From NCBI RefSeq assembly GCF_034933565.1, contig NZ_JAYFNG010000031.1, forward strand, positions 1-64,000: DNA of 64,000 bases, given 5' to 3'. The position numbers and the translations under genes are program-made. The notes beneath the pieces were generated by a model. The model was given only the letters and a program-made list of their open reading frames with translations, ran no database searches and was not told the DNA's origin. This DNA comes from Raineyella sp034933565. Lineage in GTDB: Bacteria; Actinomycetota; Actinomycetes; Propionibacteriales; Propionibacteriaceae. Positions 29,499 to 35,946 of the stretch are shown here, one piece after another (position 1 is the first letter of the stretch; each line of letters begins with the position of its first letter).

Positions 29499-30410
29499 TC
29501 ACTGGCCGGCGTTGATGGTGGCCTTGTCGAGCGCCCCCTGCGGAGTGTCGTAGGCGGCGATCAGCTTCTGGTAGGAGCCGTCGTCCATGGTCGACTGCAC
29601 CGCCTGCTGCAGCACGTCGCGCAGCTGGGTGTCGGACTTGCGCACCGCGATGCCCAGCGGGTTGGCGATCACCTGGTCACCGACCGTCTCGTACGCCCCG
29701 TTGGACTGCTTCACGTTGTAGGCGGCGACCGGGTAGTCCTGCATGCCGGAGTCGGCCCGGCCCTGCTTGATCTGCAGCATCGCCTCGGACTCGGTGTCGA
29801 AGGCCAGCAGATTGAGCGGCTTGCCCTCGGTCTTGCACTTCGGCTCGAGGGTGCCCTGCAGGTAGTCCCACTGGGTGGTGCCGCGCTGGACGGCCACGGT
29901 CTTGCCGCACAGGTCGTCGACGGTCCGGATGCCCTTCGGGTTGCCCTTCTGGACCAGCATGACCTCGCCCGCCTTGTAGTAGTCGACGAAGTCGACCTGC
30001 TTCTGGCGCTCAGGATTGTCGGTCATCGCGGAGACGATGGTGTCGAGCCGGTTGGAGTTGAGCTGGGTGATCAGGCCGTCGAAGGTGGTGCCGTTCCAGA
30101 CGAAGGGCACGCCGAGCTTCTGCGCCAGCAGGTCAGTGAACTGCTTGTCGAAGCCGAGGACGGTCTTGCCGTCGGTGTCGTAGTACTCCATCGGCGCGTA
30201 CTCGATCGAGGCGCCGACCTGGATGTTCCCCTTGTCCTTGATCGCCTGGGGCAGCTTCGAGTACAGCGGGGCCGCGGTGTTGACGGTCATCGGAGCCGCC
30301 GCGGAGGCACTGCCACCGGCCTTCGGCGTGCTCGGACCACCACACGCCGCCAGCGCGCCGGTCACCACCAGCGCGGCCGCCGCCGCCATCACACGTGCCA
30401 TCTTCTTCAT
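29499..30410 (-). CDS. Amino acid ABC transporter substrate-binding lipoprotein (copy 3, operon leader)
   Basis: 303 residues, lipobox LAAC with Cys23, GNIQVGASIEYAPMEYYDTDGK, TTFDGLITQLNSNRLD and VQRGTTQWDYL. It is directly followed by the permease, so this is probably the original binding protein of the transporter. GGAAGGGA lies 6 nt before the ATG. Confidence 0.91.
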   Translation of the reverse strand: MKKMARVMAAAAALVVTGALAACGGPSTPKAGGSASAAAPMTVNTAAPLYSKLPQAIKDKGNIQVGASIEYAPMEYYDTDGKTVLGFDKQFTDLLAQKLGVPFVWNGTTFDGLITQLNSNRLDTIVSAMTDNPERQKQVDFVDYYKAGEVMLVQKGNPKGIRTVDDLCGKTVAVQRGTTQWDYLQGTLEPKCKTEGKPLNLLAFDTESEAMLQIKQGRADSGMQDYPVAAYNVKQSNGAYETVGDQVIANPLGIAVRKSDTQLRDVLQQAVQSTMDDGSYQKLIAAYDTPQGALDKATINAGQ

Positions 30411-30529
30411 CGGCTGTCCCTTCCCATCGGATCGGGCCGAGGCCCGACAGGTCTCCCGGCTCGGGACATGCTAGTGGACCCGTGTCACGATCCCGTTGCT
30501 CGCTCCCGTTGCTCGTGCGCGCTGCCGCT

Positions 30530-30594
30530 GCCCGCGGCCTGCGTCCCCGTGGCGCACGGGCCTGCGGCTCCGTGCCCGCGGCCTGCGTCTCCGT
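30530..30594. repeat. Degenerate 22/44-bp repeat
   Basis: GCCCGCGGCCTGCGTCCCCG at 30530 recurs at 30574 with one change (44-bp period), and a half-unit GGGCCTGCGGCTCCGT lies between. It fills the 207-bp gap between the binding-protein start and the stop of the next minus-strand gene. Confidence 0.7.
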
Positions 30595-30617
30595 TGTGCG
30601 GGGCCCGGGCGTACGCC

Positions 30618-32186
30618 TCACCAGGACTGGGCGAGGACCAGCGGAAGCAGCACCTGGGCGCCGAAGGTGTCCGGGTCGGGCGGCAGCAGGTCCGCCACCA
30701 CACCCGCGGGGAACCGGTCCTCGGCGTCGGTCAGGTCGGCGAGCAGCCGGCGGGTGGTCCGCTCGGCGACCTCGGCGGGGCCGACCACCCATTCGTTCTC
30801 CAGCTCGGTCGAGGCCCGCTCGTCGAGCATCCGCAGCATCAGGACCTCCCGGGCGATCATCCGCGGATCGCCCCCGCCGGGCGGCTGTCCCGGCAGCCCG
30901 CCGCCGAGGCGCCGGCCCAGCCGGCGGGCCACCTCACGCAGCCGCAGGTCCCACCGGCCGGCGCCGGTCGCCATCGCGTACTCGGCCCGGACGTCCCACG
31001 CCACCGGCTGGCCCTCGACGTCGAACCCGGTCGCGCACCGGGCCGCTGTCCGGGCGAAGACGTCGATCGCCTCGGTGGCGTCGGCCTGCGTCGCGGCCAG
31101 CGTGGTGAGCAGGTTCATCGTGGCGACCGCCGCGAGCGGCCGGGGGGTCAGGCCGGCCACCAGCGTCGCGGCCTGCTCGAGCCAGCCGGTGTCGCCGGTC
31201 GCGGCGTGCAGCCCGAGGTGCACCAGCACGGCCTCCGGCTCGTCCCGGTCCCGCAGCGGCCCCACGATCGAGGCCTCCACCACCTCGACGGCGTGCATCG
31301 GGTCGGCCAGCCCGGGGCCGGTGAGCGCGGCCAGGACCACTGCCGCAGCCGTCGGCGACCCGAGCAGGTCGTGGCGGCCCCGGCCGGGGGTCCGGGCCCG
31401 GTCGAGGAGCCGCTGCGACCAGATCTGCAGGACCCGGTCCAGCGGCGGCGCCCAGCGCGCCTCGACCAGAGTGGTGCCGCGGGCCGAGTTGAGCCGTACG
31501 GTCACCCGATGCCGATCATCGGCCGGCAGGATCTCCACGGTGTCACCGACGAACCCGACGTCGAGCGAGCCGTCGTCGTCCACCGCCTGGTCGAGGTCGG
31601 CGATCACCAGCGGGACGGTGTCGGGGAGGTCGACCGGCTCCGGCCACCAGCCCGGCAGCATCGCCGCCGCGGCCCGGAAATCGGCCACCCAGGTCGCCTG
31701 CCAGTGCCACAGCCGCCGCTCCCCCGCCGCCCAGTGCGACGACGGGCCGAGCTCGAAGGACCGGGTGGCCAACGTGAGGCCCAGCCGCTGCCGGACGACC
31801 AGCAGCGGTCCGTCACCGCGCGGGGCGACGATCCAGGCCGCCTCGGCGCCGGCGCTCCAGGTCCATGCCTCGCAGTCGCGGGCCGGGACGGGCCGCAGCG
31901 TCACCGTCGCCGCCTGCGCCGCTCCGGACACGTTGGCCGCCACGATCCGCTGGTCCCACCCGGCGAGGACGCTGTGCCGGATGTCGAGCTGGACCGGGCC
32001 CCCGAGGTGCACCTCGACCTCGTCGTCCTCCAGCACCACCAGCGGCGCGGTCGTGTCGGCCCCGGCGAGCCGGACGTCGAGCCCGGCCAGGTAGGGCCCC
32101 CACCGGTCGTGGACGAGGGAGACCAACGCCCCGTCCTCGTCAAAGCCGAGCATCGCCTCGCCCCAGCGCAGCGCGTGGCCGGCCAT
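30618..32186 (-). CDS. Uncharacterised protein coupled to a Nei-type glycosylase
   Basis: 522 residues, not recognised. Residues 1-300 look beta-rich with many short hydrophobic strands (LVVLEDDEVEVHLGGPVQLDI); residues 300-522 look helical and Ala/Leu-rich. No signal peptide, TM segment or nucleotide-binding motif was seen. The ATG at 32186 lies one base past the glycosylase stop (32188), so the two are co-transcribed and probably coupled. Codon use is like its neighbours. Confidence 0.75.
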   Translation of the reverse strand: MAGHALRWGEAMLGFDEDGALVSLVHDRWGPYLAGLDVRLAGADTTAPLVVLEDDEVEVHLGGPVQLDIRHSVLAGWDQRIVAANVSGAAQAATVTLRPVPARDCEAWTWSAGAEAAWIVAPRGDGPLLVVRQRLGLTLATRSFELGPSSHWAAGERRLWHWQATWVADFRAAAAMLPGWWPEPVDLPDTVPLVIADLDQAVDDDGSLDVGFVGDTVEILPADDRHRVTVRLNSARGTTLVEARWAPPLDRVLQIWSQRLLDRARTPGRGRHDLLGSPTAAAVVLAALTGPGLADPMHAVEVVEASIVGPLRDRDEPEAVLVHLGLHAATGDTGWLEQAATLVAGLTPRPLAAVATMNLLTTLAATQADATEAIDVFARTAARCATGFDVEGQPVAWDVRAEYAMATGAGRWDLRLREVARRLGRRLGGGLPGQPPGGGDPRMIAREVLMLRMLDERASTELENEWVVGPAEVAERTTRRLLADLTDAEDRFPAGVVADLLPPDPDTFGAQVLLPLVLAQSW

Positions 32187-32187
32187 C

Positions 32188-32994
32188 TCAGCGCTCCGGC
32201 TGGCAGGTCGGGCACCAGTAGAGGTTGCGGCCGGCCAGCTCGCGGCGGCGCACCGGGGTGCCGCACACCAGGCACGGTCGGCCGGCGCGGCGGTAGACGT
32301 ACACCTCACCGCCGTGATCGTCGACCCGCGGCGGGCGCCCCATCGCCTCGGGCGTGTGCTCGGGACGTACGGTGTCGATCCGGCCGGCCCGGCAGCCCTC
32401 GGCCATCAGCCCGACCAGGTCGGCCCAGAGCCGGGACCACTGCGCCGGTGTCAGGTCGTCGGCGGGCAGCAGCGGATCGAGCCCCTGCCGGAACAGCACC
32501 TCGGCGCGGTAGACGTTACCGACCCCGGCGAGCACCGACTGGTCCAGCAGGACGGCGGCCAGCGGCCGGTGGGACCGGTGCAGCCGGTCGTACGCCCGCT
32601 CCGGGTCGGCCTGCGGGTCCAGCGGGTCGGGCCCCAGCCGGGCGATCATCGCCTCCTCGGCGGCGGGACCGGTCAGCCGACAGCCCTGCGGGCCGCGCAG
32701 ATCGGCCACGTACGCCTCGGTGGCGATCCGCAGTCGCACCTGGCCGACCACGGGGTGTGGGGGCTCGACGGTCATCCTGCCGATCAGGCCGAGGTGGATG
32801 TGGACGACCCGTTCGTCGTCGAACTCGACAAACAGGTGCTTGCCCACCGCGCGGGCCCGGTCGATCGTGTGGCCGTCGAGCAGCAGGGCCTCGGCCGCGA
32901 ACCGCCCCTGGGGGCTGGAGACCGCGACCCGCCGGCCCGCGAAGGCGGTGGTCAGCTGATCGGCGAGCCGGTGCAGGATGTGGCCCTCAGGCAC
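32188..32994 (-). CDS. Endonuclease VIII-like / formamidopyrimidine-DNA glycosylase
   Basis: Base-excision repair enzyme for oxidised bases. The GTG at 32994 has AGGAGG 6 nt upstream and yields the essential N-terminus M-P-E-G, where Pro2 is the catalytic nucleophile and Glu3 the acid. 268 residues with an H2TH region (LLDQSVLAGVGNVYRAEVLF) and a C-terminal zinc finger CxxC...CxxC (CLVC, CPTC). PEGHILHRLA fits the actinobacterial Nei2-like group. It starts an operon with the unknown 522-residue gene. Confidence 0.92.
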   Translation of the reverse strand: MPEGHILHRLADQLTTAFAGRRVAVSSPQGRFAAEALLLDGHTIDRARAVGKHLFVEFDDERVVHIHLGLIGRMTVEPPHPVVGQVRLRIATEAYVADLRGPQGCRLTGPAAEEAMIARLGPDPLDPQADPERAYDRLHRSHRPLAAVLLDQSVLAGVGNVYRAEVLFRQGLDPLLPADDLTPAQWSRLWADLVGLMAEGCRAGRIDTVRPEHTPEAMGRPPRVDDHGGEVYVYRRAGRPCLVCGTPVRRRELAGRNLYWCPTCQPER

Positions 32995-33060
32995 CGGACA
33001 CCTCCTGTCTCTGTCCCCGGCTGTCGTCACCGGTCGGTGACGCCTGACTAGGCTAGCCGC

Positions 33061-33420
33061 ATGGCAGCAGAAGCGGGGCGCCCCGAAGGGTCTCCGTCCG
33101 GCGGGAGCGAGGAGCGTCCGGCCGGCCGGAACGGCGACCGGTCACGGCCCGGTCCCCGCCCGGCCGGCGCTCGCCGCCGACGCAGCGGGCCCGGCCCGGA
33201 ACGTACGGCGCCCGACTCGGCCCCCGAGGATCGCCGCGGGGGTGCCGGTGACCGCGACACGCCGCTGCCCCACGACTTCGGCCGGGACGGCACGTCCGGT
33301 CTGGTCAACCACGATCGCGCGCTGCGCGCCCGCGAGGTCTCCCGGCCCCGGCCGGAGGACGAGGCCGACGCCGCCGCGGGCGCCGAGGCGATGCTGAAGC
33401 GCCTCGGCCGGCACCGCTGA
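33061..33420 (+). CDS. Small disordered Arg/Pro/Gly-rich protein
   Basis: 119 residues, low complexity, with a more conserved-looking C-terminal half: LPHDFGRDGTSGLVNHDRALRAREVSRPRPEDEADA. No domain recognised. The ATG at 33061 is divergent from the glycosylase gene; no clear ribosome site, so it may be leaderless. The last codons (LKRLGRHR-stop) are tandemly copied downstream. It could be a real small gene or chance coding; the non-random C-terminal half favours a gene. Confidence 0.6.
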   Translation: MAAEAGRPEGSPSGGSEERPAGRNGDRSRPGPRPAGARRRRSGPGPERTAPDSAPEDRRGGAGDRDTPLPHDFGRDGTSGLVNHDRALRAREVSRPRPEDEADAAAGAEAMLKRLGRHR

Positions 33421-33487
33421 AGCGCCTCGGCCGGCACCGCTGACACGCGGGCCGACACCACTGAAGTGCCTCGGTCGGCACCGCTGA
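33398..33487. repeat. Stop-spanning repeat after the small protein gene
   Basis: The 23 bp at 33398-33420 (ending in the stop TGA) are copied perfectly at 33421-33443, and again with two changes at 33465-33487 after a 21-bp related unit. A higher-order period of 44 bp is visible. Confidence 0.9.
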
Positions 33488-33521
33488 CACGAGCGGGCCG
33501 ACGTCGACACGCCCAGGGTGG

Positions 33522-33971
33522 TCAGCGGGCGGCGTCGTACGCGCTGAGCTTGTCGATCCGACGCTGGTGGCGCTCGTCCTGGGAGAACGGGGTGGCGAGG
33601 AAGGCCCGGGCCATCGCCAGGGCGAACTCCGGCTCGTGCTGGCGCGCGCCGATGGCGATCACATTGGCGTCGTTGTGCTCGCGACCGAGCTCGGCGATCG
33701 CGACGTTCCAGGCGAGGATCGAGCGGATCCCCGGGACCTTGTTCGCCGCGATGTTCTCACCGTTGCCGGAGCCGCCGATGACGATGCCGAGCGAGCCGGG
33801 CTCCGCCGCCACGGCCTGCGCGGCCGGGATGCAGGTGTCCGGGTAGTCGTCCTGGGCGTCGTACTCGTGGGCACCGTGGTCCACGACGTCGTGGCCGTCA
33901 GCGGTCAGGGCCTCGACGAAATGGTTCTTCAGCTCGAACCCGGCGTGATCGGTGGCAATGTGAACGCGCAT
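33522..33971 (-). CDS. rpiB: Ribose-5-phosphate isomerase B
   Basis: Interconverts ribose-5-phosphate and ribulose-5-phosphate in the pentose phosphate pathway. 149 residues; N-terminal HIATDHAGFELK and the active-site block IVIGGSGNGENIAANKVPG. Ser replaces the catalytic Cys of the E. coli type, and the Glu in GNGEN is the base, as in the mycobacterial subgroup. The start at 33971 gives the standard N-terminus. Confidence 0.95.
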   Translation of the reverse strand: MRVHIATDHAGFELKNHFVEALTADGHDVVDHGAHEYDAQDDYPDTCIPAAQAVAAEPGSLGIVIGGSGNGENIAANKVPGIRSILAWNVAIAELGREHNDANVIAIGARQHEPEFALAMARAFLATPFSQDERHQRRIDKLSAYDAAR

Positions 33972-34046
33972 GCGGTCACTATCTCACGCCCGGCCGTGCC
34001 TCTCCGGCGCCCGAGAGCCGTCCCGGCCCACCCCTACCCTGGGAGC

Positions 34047-34901
34047 ATGCCCGCGTCGTCCACCCCCGGTGGCCCCACCCCCGGCAGCCCCACCGGCCCC
34101 GCCCCTGGCAGGCCGTCCCGACGGACCCTGATGGCCGGCCTGGCCGCCGCCGTGCTGACACCGACGCTCGGGGCCTGCGGCATCACCCCCGGCGGCCGGG
34201 GCACGTCGACCCGGCAAGGTCCCACCTGCGTGCCGGCGGCCGACACCCGGACGTACGCCCGGCTGGGGACCGCCGGCCTGCAGTACGAGGTGAACGACCG
34301 GCCGATCACGGTGCGGATGGAGCCGGGTTTCGCCGCCCGGCTCACCGCCTGGTTCACCGACTGGTGCGACCTGACCGGCACCGCGCCTGATCTGGTCGGG
34401 ACGTACGGTGCCTGGCTCCCCGACGACGGCAGCTGCGACTCCTGGCACCACGCCGGGCGTGCGTTCGACATCTCCCGGCTCGCCACCGGTGGCACCGAGC
34501 TGGTCTCGTGTCGCTACGACCGGTGGGGTGGCACGCCCACCGCCGACCGGCTCTCCGCCTACTGGGCCCTCGCCGCGAGCCTGCACCTGCATTTCGCGTA
34601 CGTCCTGACCCACCTGTTCGACGACGCCCATGCCAACCACATCCACGTGGACAACGGCGTCTCGGGCGGCGGCATGTCGACCTTCACCGGTCGCTCCCGG
34701 GTGCAGCACCAGGCGGTCCAGGCGATCTGCCGCCAGCTGTGGGGTCGTGATCTGCCGATCACCGGCGTCTGGGACACCGCCACCCGGCAGGCCGTCAACG
34801 GGCTGCTCGGACAACTGGGACTGGCCGGCCCGCTGACCCGGCAGGAGAGCTGGCAGGGGTTCCTGCGTGCCTCGGTCCGGCGCTGGGCCGAGGCACGCTG
34901 A
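34047..34901 (+). CDS. Tat-exported lipoprotein with extensin-like/peptidase M15-type domain
   Basis: 284 residues. A Pro/Gly-rich leader, then twin-arginine SRRTLMAGLAAA and lipobox LGAC (Cys44): a Tat signal with lipid anchoring. The mature part has Zn-ligand-like motifs HHAGRAFDI and HANHIHVDNG as in the extensin_C / D-Ala-D-Ala carboxypeptidase-like fold, so wall binding or peptidoglycan cleavage at the cell surface is likely. The last 60 residues (VQAICRQLWGRDLPITGVWDTATRQAVNGLLGQLG) resemble a peptidoglycan-binding module. The ATG at 34047 follows GGGAG. Confidence 0.82.
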   Translation: MPASSTPGGPTPGSPTGPAPGRPSRRTLMAGLAAAVLTPTLGACGITPGGRGTSTRQGPTCVPAADTRTYARLGTAGLQYEVNDRPITVRMEPGFAARLTAWFTDWCDLTGTAPDLVGTYGAWLPDDGSCDSWHHAGRAFDISRLATGGTELVSCRYDRWGGTPTADRLSAYWALAASLHLHFAYVLTHLFDDAHANHIHVDNGVSGGGMSTFTGRSRVQHQAVQAICRQLWGRDLPITGVWDTATRQAVNGLLGQLGLAGPLTRQESWQGFLRASVRRWAEAR

Positions 34902-35008
34902 CCGGCGAGGGCCCGGTCGGTCGACGGCCCTGGTCTCCCGAGATCGGGGTCAGCCGGCGACCCCCGTCAGCCCCGTCAGCTGAAGAGCCGGACCGGTCAA
35001 GATCGGGC

Positions 35009-35653
35009 TCAGTCGAAGATCGGGCCGCTCGTCCGCGACCGCTTGAGCTCGTAGAAGCCCTCGTACTCGGTGACCAGCGACACGCCGTCGAACAGCCGGC
35101 CGGCCGCCTCGCCCTTGGGTGCCGGTGAGATGACCGGGCCGAAGAGCGAATGTCCGTTGATCCGGATCACCGGCGTGCCGACCTCGTTGCCCACCGGGTC
35201 CATGCCCTCGTGGTGGGAGCGTCGCAGTGCGGCGTCGTTGGCATCGGTCTGCGCGGCATCGGCGAGCTCGGCCGGCAGGCCGACATCGACCAGGGCGGCC
35301 TCCAGGGTGGCCCGGTCGCGCTCCTCGTGATTCGGGTGGAAGCGGGTGCCGATCGCGGTGTAGAACTCCCGCAGCTTCTGTGAGCCGTACCGTTCCTCGA
35401 CGGCCAGCGCCAACCGGGCCGATCCCCAGGCTCCGGCCAGGAAGCGCTTGTAGTCCTCGTCGAGTTCGTCGCGGCCCTCGTTGAGCACCGACAGGCTCAT
35501 CACGTGGAAGACCGTCCGGACCGGGCGGACCTTCTCCACCTCGAGCATCCAGCGGGAGGCCATCCAGGCCCACGGGCACTGCGGATCGAACCAGAAGTCG
35601 ACCTGCTGGAGGTCGGCCGAGGTGGACGCCGAGGCAGAAGCTTCTACTGTCAT
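35009..35653 (-). CDS. DsbA-family protein, Rv2466c-like (mycothiol-dependent nitroreductase family)
   Basis: 214 residues, thioredoxin-fold with helical insert. VDFWFDPQCPWAWMASRWMLEVEKVRP, HVMSLSVLNEGRDEL, LRRSHHEGMDPVGNEVGTPVI and FYELKRSRT match the Mycobacterium Rv2466c family as I recall it. The active site is CPWA (Cys26, Ala29) instead of CPWC, so it keeps the attacking cysteine and lacks the resolving one. Likely a mycothiol-linked redox enzyme in the cytoplasm. The leader region upstream carries a 21-bp repeat. Confidence 0.88.
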   Translation of the reverse strand: MTVEASASASTSADLQQVDFWFDPQCPWAWMASRWMLEVEKVRPVRTVFHVMSLSVLNEGRDELDEDYKRFLAGAWGSARLALAVEERYGSQKLREFYTAIGTRFHPNHEERDRATLEAALVDVGLPAELADAAQTDANDAALRRSHHEGMDPVGNEVGTPVIRINGHSLFGPVISPAPKGEAAGRLFDGVSLVTEYEGFYELKRSRTSGPIFD

Positions 35654-35687
35654 TGCCCCAGGATAGGGAGACGTCCCAGCGGCCGCA

Positions 35688-35795
35688 CCGTACGTTCCTC
35701 CGGCGTCATCGGACGCTCCTGCGCCACCGCCGTACGTTCCTCCGGCACCACGGGAGGTTCCTGCGCCGCAGAACGTTCCTCCAGCGCCTCCGGAC
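35688..35795. repeat. Degenerate 21-bp repeat upstream of two divergent genes
   Basis: CCGTACGTTCCTCCGGC at 35688-35704 and 35730-35746, a variant at about 35771-35787, and half-similar units between them (GGACGCTCCTGCGCC, GGGAGGTTCCTGCGCC). It lies in the 293-bp control region between the Rv2466c-like gene and pepN. Confidence 0.75.
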
Positions 35796-35946
35796 GCCGG
35801 GATCCGGTCGGGCGCGCAGACTTTTCGGGTGTCGTTGGGACGGGTCCCGTCGGGACGCCCGCCCCAGTCGCTAGTCTGACCACTGTCGCAGGGGTCTTCC
35901 CCGGACAGCCTGCCCTGCAGGCTCCCGTCGACATGAAGGTGACACC

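Noticed and set aside
29373..33047. Very long plus-strand open frame of about 1,200 codons
   Set aside because: It lies antisense to a binding protein, the 522-residue gene and the glycosylase. Its composition (Arg/Gly/Pro/Ala/Val runs) is that of a GC-rich shadow frame and it has no domain motifs.
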